Source: Phycisphaerales bacterium UBA2218 (GTDB lineage Bacteria > Planctomycetota > Phycisphaerae > Sedimentisphaerales > Anaerobacaceae). From it: a DNA stretch of 31,213 nt. The notes beneath the pieces are model-generated. The model was not told the origin of the DNA, made no database searches, and was given only the letters and a program-made list of their open reading frames with translations. Location of the stretch: positions 386 through 31,598 of the forward strand of contig DCUI01000334.1 in NCBI GenBank assembly GCA_002327785.1, written 5' to 3'. This document shows positions 15,051-22,212 of this stretch, one piece after another (position 1 is the stretch's first letter; each line of letters starts with the position of its first letter). Position numbers and translations under genes: made by a program.

Positions 15051-17255
15051 ATGCCGCACAAACCTCGCAAGCACGGAGGAGGCAAGACGGAGGACAGAGG
15101 GCGGAAGACAGACAGCACAAGTCGCCGGTCCTCCGGCCGGCGGGTTTGGCTGTTTCGTTTGGCCGCGATTCTTGTGGGGCCCATTCTGGTCCTGGGTTTC
15201 CTGGAGCTTGGGCTCAGGGCGGTTGGGTACGGCTACAATCCGCACGTCGCAGTCAAGTGCGAGATCGACGACAGGCCGTACCTTGGCGAAAACGTCAAGT
15301 TCGGATGGCGCTTCTTCCCGCCGATTCTGGCGCGCGAGTTCGAGCCGTTTATTTTCGCAGCCGACAAACCCGCAGACACCTGTCGCATCTTCGTACTGGG
15401 GGCCTCTGCAGCCCAGGGGGCGCCGAACAATGCCTTTCGTTTCGGACGCATTCTCGAAGCCCTGCTCGATGAGCGATTCCCCGGCATGCAGTTCGAGGTC
15501 ATTACCGCGGCCATGGCCGCGATCAACTCGCACGTCGTTCTTGACATCGCCCGGGATTGCGCGCGGTACGATCCGGACGTGTTCATCGTCTACCTGGGCA
15601 ACAACGAGGTGGTCGGTCCCTACGGGCCTGGAACGGTCCTGACGCCGGCCCTGTCCAACCTCCATCTGATTCGCCTCGGGATCGGCCTGCGGGCGATAAA
15701 GGTCGGCCAGTTCCTCTCCGCCATGCTGGGCGGGTTCGGCCTGGGGAAGGACGGGCTCCAGTCCTGGCGGGGCATGGAGATGTTTCTTGGCCGGCAGGTG
15801 CGGGCGGATGACCCGCGATTGAAGACCACATACGGCCATTTCCGACGGAATCTTGAGGGTATTTGCCGGATCGCCGCAGGCGCGGGAGCACAGACGATCC
15901 TCTGTACGGTTGCCACGAATCTGCGGGACTGTCCACCGTTCGCCTCTCTGCATCGCCCGGATCTGACCGCCGAGCAGCAGAAGAGTTGGGACACCGCCTA
16001 CAAACAGGGCGTGGTCGCGGAGACGCAAGGCAAGCAGGCCGAGGCCATCGCATCGTACCTGCGGGCCGCCGAAATCGACGACTCCCATGCCGAGCTGCAA
16101 TTCCGGCTCGGATACTGCTACGAGCTTGCGGGCGGCCATGAGAAGGCCAGAGAGAGATACATCCAGGCCCGTGATCTGGACACCCTGCGTTTCCGGGCGG
16201 ATACGCGGATCAATGAGGTCATTCGGGCGGTTGCGGAGTACGAGAAGTCACAAGGCGTTTGGCTTGCCGAGGTGGCGAGAGCCGTGGACGCCGACAGCCC
16301 GCGCGGTCTGCCCGGCGAAGAACTCTTCTACGAGCACGTGCATCTGACTTTCAGCGGCAATTATCTCGTGGCCCGCACAGTCCTCGATCAGATCGAGCAG
16401 AGAATCCCTGCAAAGTTCGCGGACAAAGCCCGACTTCGCGGAGCGATACCGACGTGCAATCAGTGCGCCGAGCGTCTCGGATACAACGATTGGAGCCGCG
16501 CCGAGACGCTCGACATGGTGCTACGCGGCTTTCTGGCCAAGCCGCCGTTCACGAATCAGCTTCATCACAAGGAACGGATGGAGCAGTTGAACCGGCAACT
16601 CCAGGAATGGCAGGCGGCCCTGACGCCCGACGTGCTGGCGGGAATCGGCGAAAGGTATCGTGCGGCGATTGCCGGGGCCCCGGACGATTGGCGGCTCCGC
16701 TGGGACTACGGCCAGATACTCGCGGAGGACCTCAAGCGGTACGATGCCGCACTTGAGCAATACCGAGTTGTCCAAAGGCTTCTGCCGCATTCCCACATGC
16801 CTCATGATTCCCTGGCTTCGGTGCTTCGCGCCAAGGGCGACCTGGCAGGGGCTATCGCCGAGTACCACAAGCTCCTGGGCATCAAACCGACTTCCGGCAT
16901 CTCGTACTACTATCTCGGCTGGTGCCACAACAAGCAAGGCAGAACGGACCTCGCGGAGGATCTGTTTCGAAAAGCGATTCGCTTCGAGCCCGACTGCGTG
17001 CTCGCCTACCTCGATTGGGCGGAGCTGCTCTTCAAAAGCGGCCGGCTCCAGGAGGCTGAGAAGGTCTGCCGAGACGGCCTCGCCGTCGCGCCGAATCACG
17101 CGATGTTGCGCGGCAATCTCGGCATCCTGCTGGTCAAGACGAGCCGGCGGGAGGAGGGGATGGCAGAGATCCGCAGAGCGTTGGAACTTGACCCTGCCTC
17201 GCCCCAGATCCGCAAGCTCGCCGAAACCTTTCTCGGACCCGGCGCAGTCCGATAG
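15051..17255 (+). CDS. Membrane-anchored SGNH-hydrolase-like protein with TPR repeats
   Basis: 734 aa. A basic cytoplasmic tail (residues 1-34) is followed by one membrane helix (~35-58, VWLFRLAAILVGPILVLGF). The SGNH-type domain has LGASAAQG with S119 as likely nucleophile, VYLGNNEVVGPYGPG (N184-N185) as the Asn block, and a late EHVHLTFSGNY with H429/H431 as candidate catalytic histidine. TPR-like helices interrupt the domain (~315-385) and continue to the end (~545-725, with YYYLGWCHNKQGRTDLAEDL). The domain would lie outside the membrane and could act as an esterase or acetyl-transfer partner in exopolysaccharide modification; substrate unknown. Start: ATG with AGGA eight bases upstream. 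The N-terminal tail is coded by a purine-rich repeat. Confidence 0.78.
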   Translation: MPHKPRKHGGGKTEDRGRKTDSTSRRSSGRRVWLFRLAAILVGPILVLGFLELGLRAVGYGYNPHVAVKCEIDDRPYLGENVKFGWRFFPPILAREFEPFIFAADKPADTCRIFVLGASAAQGAPNNAFRFGRILEALLDERFPGMQFEVITAAMAAINSHVVLDIARDCARYDPDVFIVYLGNNEVVGPYGPGTVLTPALSNLHLIRLGIGLRAIKVGQFLSAMLGGFGLGKDGLQSWRGMEMFLGRQVRADDPRLKTTYGHFRRNLEGICRIAAGAGAQTILCTVATNLRDCPPFASLHRPDLTAEQQKSWDTAYKQGVVAETQGKQAEAIASYLRAAEIDDSHAELQFRLGYCYELAGGHEKARERYIQARDLDTLRFRADTRINEVIRAVAEYEKSQGVWLAEVARAVDADSPRGLPGEELFYEHVHLTFSGNYLVARTVLDQIEQRIPAKFADKARLRGAIPTCNQCAERLGYNDWSRAETLDMVLRGFLAKPPFTNQLHHKERMEQLNRQLQEWQAALTPDVLAGIGERYRAAIAGAPDDWRLRWDYGQILAEDLKRYDAALEQYRVVQRLLPHSHMPHDSLASVLRAKGDLAGAIAEYHKLLGIKPTSGISYYYLGWCHNKQGRTDLAEDLFRKAIRFEPDCVLAYLDWAELLFKSGRLQEAEKVCRDGLAVAPNHAMLRGNLGILLVKTSRREEGMAEIRRALELDPASPQIRKLAETFLGPGAVR
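15074..15114 (+). repeat. Purine-rich CGGAGGA/GGAAGACAGA repeat inside a coding start
   Basis: Degenerate copies of CGGAGGA and CGGAAGACAGA run head to tail, almost all purine on the plus strand. They are translated as the KHGGGKTEDRGRKTDS tail of the SGNH-TPR protein. The composition differs from the rest of the gene and looks like an intergenic simple repeat captured by the reading frame, or a sign that the real start is further downstream. Confidence 0.45.
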
Positions 17256-17302
17256 GAAATAGGGAACGACCGGCTCTCGCCTGGTATGGCGAGTTGTCAG
17301 GC

Positions 17303-17322
17303 GTGCCGGAAGTCGCCGGCAC
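17303..17322 (+). terminator. Hairpin after the SGNH-TPR gene
   Basis: GTGCCGG (17303-17309) and CCGGCAC (17316-17322) form a perfect 7-bp stem with a six-base loop 47 bp after the stop at 17255. There is no T tract, so it may act as an RNA-stabilising or Rho-dependent 3' end instead of an intrinsic terminator. Confidence 0.3.
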
Positions 17323-17396
17323 GATCGCGGGTTACTATCGGCGATAGCAGGGCCGCACATCCACAACTGTTGATCAGGAGAACCGGTCGGGAAAAC

Positions 17397-17636
17397 GACA
17401 AAACACACGTCGCGATGGACACACCCGCGAAACAACGTCCGGCGGCCTGGGTTCACCCGGACACGGGAGAGATCCCGGAATTCACGGTGGCCAACACCTC
17501 CCGCGAGATCAAGCGGATGGTCAAGGGGATCCGCAAGCACGCCGCCGGCGAGATCCACGTCTGCTATGAGGCGGGGACCTGCGGCTTCGTGCTGCAGTGG
17601 TTGCTCGAGAAGCACCGCTCAGTCTTGCTCACCACC
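17397..17636 (+). pseudogene. IS110-family transposase N-terminal fragment
   Basis: Within a longer open frame (17286-17714), the segment DKTHVAMDTPAKQRPAAWV, then GEIPEFTVANTSREIKRMV, then EIHVCYEAGTCGFVLQWLLE matches the N-terminal DEDD domain of IS110 transposases, including the YEAGxCG motif. The usual opening aspartate strand (xVGxDxHK) is missing, and similarity stops at about 17636, before the rest of the catalytic domain and the C-terminal transposase_20 domain. The remaining frame on both sides does not look like transposase. This is a relic and not a functional element. It fills the 450-bp gap before the P-type ATPase. Confidence 0.7.
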
Positions 17637-17653
17637 GTGTGCCCTCGTATACT
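17625..17653 (+). promoter_or_regulatory. Putative promoter of the P-type ATPase gene
   Basis: TTGCTC (17625-17630) and TATACT (17648-17653) are separated by exactly 17 bp, with transcription expected near 17660 and the ATG at 17707. The -35 overlaps the end of the IS110 fragment, so the insertion remnant may have supplied half of the promoter. Confidence 0.5.
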
Positions 17654-17706
17654 GGGGTCCGACTCGGACAGGGTTATGACTGTTGGATTTCATACAGGGA
17701 CGCAGG

Positions 17707-20436
17707 ATGACTGAACGGCAGGGGAGTACGGCGTGGCATGCCATAGCGGAAAATGAAGCCTGTCGGCAACTCAAGACGTCCGCGGATGGTTTGGCGGCGT
17801 CTGATGCACAGGCAAGACTCGCCCGGGTGGGGCCAAACGCCCTGGAGGCCGGTGAAGGGGTCCATCCGGCCGTGCTTCTGGTTCGACAAATCCACAATCC
17901 ACTGATCTACCTGTTGATCGGAGCGGCGGCGGTGTCGTTGCTTGGCGGGCACTTCGTGGATGCGGCGGTGATCGCGGGGGTGGTGGTTCTTAATTCCGTG
18001 CTCGGATTCGTCCAGGAGTGGCGGGCGGAAGGGGCCCTGGCCGCCCTGCGGAAAATGAGCGCGCCGCAGGCCAAGGTCCTTCGGGATGGACAGGTTCGGC
18101 GAGTGGACGCCTCCGAGATCGTGCCGGGGGACGTGCTCATTCTGGAGACCGGCGACCGGATCGCGGCGGATGCCCGCCTGTTATCGGGCGAAGATCTCCA
18201 TGTGGATGAGTCCGCCCTGACGGGTGAATCCCAGGCCGTGGCGAAGCGGTCGGGGCAGGCGGAGGAATTGTCGCCGATTGCCGACCGATACAACATGGTC
18301 TGGATGTCCACCGGCGTCACGGGCGGACGCGGCAAGGCCCTCGTCGTCGAGACGGGCATGGGCACCCAGATCGGGAGGATCGCCCACGAGGTCCGTAGCA
18401 CGGAACGAGACCAGACGCCTCTCCAGAGGCGGATGTCCAGGCTGGGGACGGTCCTTGGTTTCGGGGGCGTCGGGATGGCCCTGGTCGTGTTCGTTCTGGG
18501 CCTGCTTCGCGGGTACGAGCTGGTCGAGATGCTCCTGTTCTCGGTGGCCGTGGCGGTGTCGGCGATTCCGGAAGGGCTGCCGGCCGTGATCAGCGTGGTG
18601 CTCGCGTTGGGTGTGCAACGGATGGCCCGACGGCACGCGATCATTCGGCGTCTGCCTGCCGTCGAGACGCTCGGCTCGACGACCGTGATCTGTTCCGACA
18701 AGACCGGGACGATCACGGAGAATCAGATGACCGTCCGCAGGATTTGGGCGGGCGGACGAACGTTTGAGGTGACCGGCGACGGCTACGATCCTGAAGGGAC
18801 GTTCGCGGAGGCAGGCGGCGGTTCATCCGGATTGTCCTCAGAGTCGCTTCGTCGGTTGCTGACGATCGGAGCGGTGGCCAATAACGCCCGGCTCCGGCAG
18901 GTGGAAGGTCGGTGGCAGGTGGAGGGCAATCCGAGCGAGGGAGGCCTGTTCGTCGCGGCCACAAAGGCGGGCCTTGACCCGGAGAGGTTGCGAGGTGAGA
19001 TGCCTCGCGTTGCGGAGCTTCCTTTCTCCAGCGACCGCAAGTACATGGCCACGCTGCACCGCACGCCCGAGGGCCAAGGTCGGGTCGTGTATGTCAAGGG
19101 CGCCCCGGACCGCCTGCTGCGCTTCTGCACGCACGTGCTGATGGATGGGCAGCGGGTAGAGCTGACGGCGCAGCAGAAGGAGCAGATCGAGCAGATCAAC
19201 GATGCGATGGCCTCGCAGGCGCTGCGGGTGATGGCGGGGGCATACCGGGATGCGCGGGCCGGAAAGGACCGAGTAACGCCTGAGGATATTCAGGAGGGGT
19301 TGACGCTCGCCGGGCTGTGGGGGATGATCGATCCGGCTCGCGCGGAGAGCGTGCAGGCGGTCGCGGAGGCGAAAGGGGCGGGTATCCGGCCGATCATGAT
19401 TACGGGCGACCACGCGGCGACCGCCGTGGCCATCGCGCGGCACGTGGGCATTACGGACGGGCAACGCGCCCTGACCGGCGCCGATGTGGACCGGCTCGAT
19501 AGGCCGGAGCTGGCCCAGGCGGCCCTCGACGTGGGTGTCTTCGCTCGGGTCTCGCCTGCGAACAAGCTTAAAATCCTCGAGTCTCTGAAGGCCAGGGGGC
19601 ACATCGTCGCCATGACCGGGGACGGGGTGAACGACGCTCCCGCGCTCAAGGGCGCCGATATCGGTGTGGCGATGGGCCGGGCCGGCACCGAGGTGGCCAA
19701 GGAAGCCGCCGACATGGTCCTGACCGATGACAATTTTGCCACGATCGTCCATGCCGTCGAGGAAGGGCGGGTGATCTACAACAATCTGCGTCGCGTGATC
19801 TTCTTTCTCCTGGCGACCAACCTGGGCGAGGTCATTACGCTGGTGGGCGCGCTGCTGATCGGGTTGGACCTGCCGTTGACGGCGATCATGATATTGTGGG
19901 TGAACCTCGTCACCGACGGCGTCGCCACGATCCCACTGGGCATCGAGCCCCGGCACAGCGACGTGCTCAAACGCCCACCGCGAGATCCATCCGAGCCGGT
20001 GCTGGACCGCACGATGCTTCTACGCATGGCGATCCTGACGCCGATCATGGCCGTCGGGACGCTCTCGCTTTTCTGGTACGAGCTTCGGACCGGCAGTCTC
20101 GCTCATGCTCGATCCGTTGCGTTCGCGACCATCTCGGCCTTCCAATGGTTTCAGGCGTTCAACGCCCGATCCCAGCATGAGTCCGTGCTCTCAATCGGGC
20201 TGTTCAGCAATCGCTGGCTGCTGGTGGGGATTGGGGCCGCCGTCGTATTGCAGGTTGTGGCCATCCACACGGCTTTCGGCCGGCTGGTCTTCGGCACGAC
20301 GCCGCTGTCGTGGCAGGACTGGGTGTTGACCGTGCTGGTCACCAGCTCCATCGCGATTACGGATGAAGCGATGAAGAAGCTGGGCGCCTACGGCGGGCTG
20401 CCCGACCCTCGCACGAAGCGCATACCGTCGGCGTGA
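17707..20436 (+). CDS. P2A-type cation-transporting ATPase (Ca2+-ATPase-like)
   Basis: 909 aa. The start ATG is preceded by AGGGA at 17693-17697; a GTG/ATG-type extension of eight codons is less likely. Features in order: cation ATPase N-domain (1-75), two membrane helices, actuator motif TGES (172-175), PEGLP in M4 (288-292), phosphorylation motif DKTGT with D331, TGD in the hinge (ITGDHAAT, ~566-573), TGDGVNDAP (637-645), and six C-terminal helices. Ligand residues of both SERCA-like sites appear to be present: E in PEGLP, N and E in TNLGEVI (M5), and N, T, D in NLVTDG (M6). This supports Ca2+ export rather than heavy-metal transport; other P2 cations remain possible. No regulator is adjacent. 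Confidence 0.92.
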   Translation: MTERQGSTAWHAIAENEACRQLKTSADGLAASDAQARLARVGPNALEAGEGVHPAVLLVRQIHNPLIYLLIGAAAVSLLGGHFVDAAVIAGVVVLNSVLGFVQEWRAEGALAALRKMSAPQAKVLRDGQVRRVDASEIVPGDVLILETGDRIAADARLLSGEDLHVDESALTGESQAVAKRSGQAEELSPIADRYNMVWMSTGVTGGRGKALVVETGMGTQIGRIAHEVRSTERDQTPLQRRMSRLGTVLGFGGVGMALVVFVLGLLRGYELVEMLLFSVAVAVSAIPEGLPAVISVVLALGVQRMARRHAIIRRLPAVETLGSTTVICSDKTGTITENQMTVRRIWAGGRTFEVTGDGYDPEGTFAEAGGGSSGLSSESLRRLLTIGAVANNARLRQVEGRWQVEGNPSEGGLFVAATKAGLDPERLRGEMPRVAELPFSSDRKYMATLHRTPEGQGRVVYVKGAPDRLLRFCTHVLMDGQRVELTAQQKEQIEQINDAMASQALRVMAGAYRDARAGKDRVTPEDIQEGLTLAGLWGMIDPARAESVQAVAEAKGAGIRPIMITGDHAATAVAIARHVGITDGQRALTGADVDRLDRPELAQAALDVGVFARVSPANKLKILESLKARGHIVAMTGDGVNDAPALKGADIGVAMGRAGTEVAKEAADMVLTDDNFATIVHAVEEGRVIYNNLRRVIFFLLATNLGEVITLVGALLIGLDLPLTAIMILWVNLVTDGVATIPLGIEPRHSDVLKRPPRDPSEPVLDRTMLLRMAILTPIMAVGTLSLFWYELRTGSLAHARSVAFATISAFQWFQAFNARSQHESVLSIGLFSNRWLLVGIGAAVVLQVVAIHTAFGRLVFGTTPLSWQDWVLTVLVTSSIAITDEAMKKLGAYGGLPDPRTKRIPSA

Positions 20437-20479
20437 TGAGGCCGCAAGGAATCAGGCAAAGAGACTCCGAACGATTGCT

Positions 20480-20911
20480 TCAGTTCGTAGCGGATTCGGA
20501 GGCCGTATCGGTGGCTGCGCCATGGGGGGCAAGCCCCTGGGGCTCGGCGACTCTGCGGTAGCCCAGCGCCCGGATGATCTCCAGGACTTCCGTCCAGGTC
20601 GGGAAGGGGCGCGAGTTGGCCCGTTTGTATTCATCGATAGCCATCAGGAATTCAAACTGCTCATCGGACATCTGGCCCTCCTCGGCGGCCCTGCGTTCAT
20701 CGCTGCGGCGCCGACCGGGGCCTCGCTGGCGATCCAGGCCCAAACGTCTGTCCACCACGCTCTCGCGGCGGTCTTTGCCTGAACGGCGGTCGGTGAAATT
20801 GGGATCGTAGGGATTGCCGCCGAGATCGTGCTTTCGTCTGTCCGAAAGATTCGCTCGTCGGTCCTCTCCCGCGCGGCGTTCACAGCTATTGCTGACATTT
20901 GTTTCTGGCAT
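20480..20911 (-). CDS. Small arginine-rich repeat protein with conserved C-terminal module
   Basis: 143 aa. AGGAAGG lies ten bases before the ATG. Residues ~11-77 consist of repeated [D/E]RR motifs (ERRAGEDRR, SDRRKHD, TDRRSGKDRR, VDRRLGLDR, SDERR), highly charged and probably disordered or helical. Residues ~80-120 form a compact module (EQFEFLMAIDEYKRANSRPF then PTWTEVLEIIRALGYRRV) that looks folded and resembles short C-terminal domains in uncharacterised bacterial proteins. The charge pattern suggests nucleic-acid or ribosome contact, but that is inference. It ends convergently with the P-type ATPase (43 bp gap) and probably shares a transcript with the DUF2007-like gene upstream. Confidence 0.65.
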   Translation of the reverse strand: MPETNVSNSCERRAGEDRRANLSDRRKHDLGGNPYDPNFTDRRSGKDRRESVVDRRLGLDRQRGPGRRRSDERRAAEEGQMSDEQFEFLMAIDEYKRANSRPFPTWTEVLEIIRALGYRRVAEPQGLAPHGAATDTASESATN

Positions 20912-20984
20912 GGTGATGCAACCTTCCTGAATTCATAACCCCGGCCTTTGCCGTCTGCTGCTGCGGTGGGACCTGTTCCGTGCT

Positions 20985-21007
20985 GTTCCTCCCTGCGAGG
21001 GAGGAAC
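20985..21007 (-). other. Perfect intercistronic hairpin
   Basis: GTTCCTCCCT (20985-20994) and AGGGAGGAAC (20998-21007) form a perfect 10-bp stem with a GCG loop, between the DUF2007-like gene and the Arg-rich gene. No T tract follows on either strand, so it more likely sets mRNA stability or partial attenuation in the minus-strand transcript than full termination. Confidence 0.5.
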
Positions 21008-21044
21008 GAATCGCGGGCAGCCAACAGCGAATCGGCGAAAGGAT

Positions 21045-21368
21045 TCAGAACTCGTCGTCGAGGGGATCCGCGTCGAAGTCGAGGTCTTCGCCGTCGTCCA
21101 TGGTGAAATCGCAGAGATCGTCGTATGCGTCCTGCGATTCGACAACGACGTGGGCCTCATCCAGGTAGTCCTCCGGCACCATGATGGCAACGGTTTTGCC
21201 ATCGCCGCCGGGGTCCAACTGTTCCTTGATAACGGCCGGAATGTCATTGAGTCGCAGGAGAGTCTCATACTCCCTTGCCTGTTCCATGTCATCCAGGAAC
21301 GCCACCACGACGAGATCCCTGACTTTCGTGTGCCCCTTGCCGCTCTTTCTCGGGTGCTTGTTCATCAT
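21045..21368 (-). CDS. DUF2007-like putative signal-transducing small protein
   Basis: 107 aa. GGAGAG is placed seven bases before the ATG (a second ATG follows directly). After a basic N-terminus comes a ferredoxin-like stretch: RDLVVVAFLDDMEQAREYETLL, split by ..LLRLNDIPAVIKEQ.., then VAIMVPEDYLDEAHVVVES, the pattern of the DUF2007 family (YLDEA). The C-terminal ~25 residues are almost wholly acidic (DDGEDLDFDADPLDDEF). The family function is unknown. The basic Arg-rich protein encoded next door could pair electrostatically with this acidic tail, which is inference. Confidence 0.65.
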   Translation of the reverse strand: MMNKHPRKSGKGHTKVRDLVVVAFLDDMEQAREYETLLRLNDIPAVIKEQLDPGGDGKTVAIMVPEDYLDEAHVVVESQDAYDDLCDFTMDDGEDLDFDADPLDDEF

Positions 21369-21650
21369 ATCAACTCTCCGAAATCAGTGACCTCCACGGG
21401 TACGCACCGAACCGCGGGTCTTCCGCAGTCTCGGTGAGCCAAGCCCAAACACACTGCCTGGCACTTGGAGGAGAACCCCGCTGCGACCGAGTGCGTCGGA
21501 GTCCTCGTGCCCCCCTCGGGCGATCACCATGTCGTATCGTTACCATGGGGCGGGCGATCCGACCGCTGCCACTGCCGCAGCCGCTCGCCTGAACCATCCA
21601 TGGCTATCGGCCTCATCGATACAAAAATTTAGCACTTAAGGGCTTTTTTT

Positions 21651-21668
21651 ACCGCGAAGCGGTTTTTT
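21651..21668 (+). terminator. Short hairpin with T tract
   Basis: ACCGC-GAA-GCGGT (21651-21663) is followed by six T residues. Only five stem pairs are present, so it is weak, and no plus-strand gene ends nearby. If real, it would end an unrecognised transcript from 21.4-21.65 kb. Confidence 0.3.
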
Positions 21669-21921
21669 GCGGCGACAAGGGCCTTGGCATCACACGTCAC
21701 TATGGAAACGGCGTATATGAATCACGTCCCGGTGGCTTTTACATGGAGGATTCGTGCGATTGTGGTAGGGCAGACCAGGACGTTCACAATTCGGTCCGTC
21801 CGAGTCTGTGGTCCGTATACAAAAGGTTTTATACACCGGCCAGCGGCTGGACGTCGCCCATCCTGAACGAGAGCGTCCTATAAGAACGCATCTCGCCGCA
21901 CTGGGCCTTCTGTGGGACGCT

Positions 21922-21950
21922 CTGGCAGGGGCGGAGCAAGAGCCTATAAG
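21922..21950 (+). promoter_or_regulatory. Possible promoter of the GT4-GH57 unit
   Basis: CTGGCA (21922-21927) and TATAAG (21945-21950) are separated by 17 bp. The TATAAG hexamer is the same as in the sulfatase promoter. It would give a leader of about 255 nt before the ATG at 22213. The -35 is only a partial match. Confidence 0.35.
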
Positions 21951-22191
21951 AATTGCGATGGCAGTGCTTTCATTGCGTTTTTTCGCCAAAATTGCTGTTC
22001 AAAATGCTACGGAAAGTCCGATGACAGAAATAGGATATGCGTGTTTGCGCGCTGAAATTTTTAACGCCCGAAAATCAAGATTGTTCAAAAGGCTGCCGAT
22101 AGTCTCAGTGTAATTGTGACGCGCGGGTGCCCGAGACCGGAAGGTCGTCGGCTGTCATCCGCAGCATAGCCGTGTCAGGGAGTTGCAGTAA

Positions 22192-22208
22192 CCTCAGTGC
22201 AAGTGAGG
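22192..22208 (+). promoter_or_regulatory. Shine-Dalgarno sequestered in a hairpin
   Basis: CCTCA (22192-22196) pairs with TGAGG (22204-22208) across a seven-base loop. The GAGG of the 3' arm is the only ribosome-binding sequence for the ATG at 22213, four bases on. When folded, the stem would hide the ribosome site of the glycosyltransferase gene. Confidence 0.4.
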
Positions 22209-22212
22209 ATAT

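Larger units (their letters stand above)
21369..22212. other. 840-bp interval without a convincing gene
   Basis: Open frames here are short, lack ribosome sites and do not resemble known proteins. The interval is more AT-rich after 21600. It contains a terminator-like hairpin (21651-21668), a GTATA...TATAC near-palindrome at 21816-21835, two copies of CCTATAAGAA about 66 bp apart (at ~21877 and ~21943), and two related CTCAGTGxAAxTG stretches at ~22104 and ~22193. No tRNA or known riboswitch is recognised. Confidence 0.5.

Noticed and set aside
14493..16139. Long minus-strand frame (548 codons) opposite the Rid and SGNH-TPR genes
   Set aside because: It is a GC-rich antisense shadow; the plus-strand frames carry clear domain motifs and this one carries none.
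21810..21870. Possible tRNA-like fold near GTATAC...GGCCAGCGGCTGG
   Set aside because: No T-loop GTTCRANNC sequence and no acceptor-stem pairing could be found.
21690..22113. Small frames on both strands in the 21.4-22.2 kb interval
   Set aside because: They have no ribosome sites, family resemblance or consistent coding bias; they are better explained as non-coding sequence.
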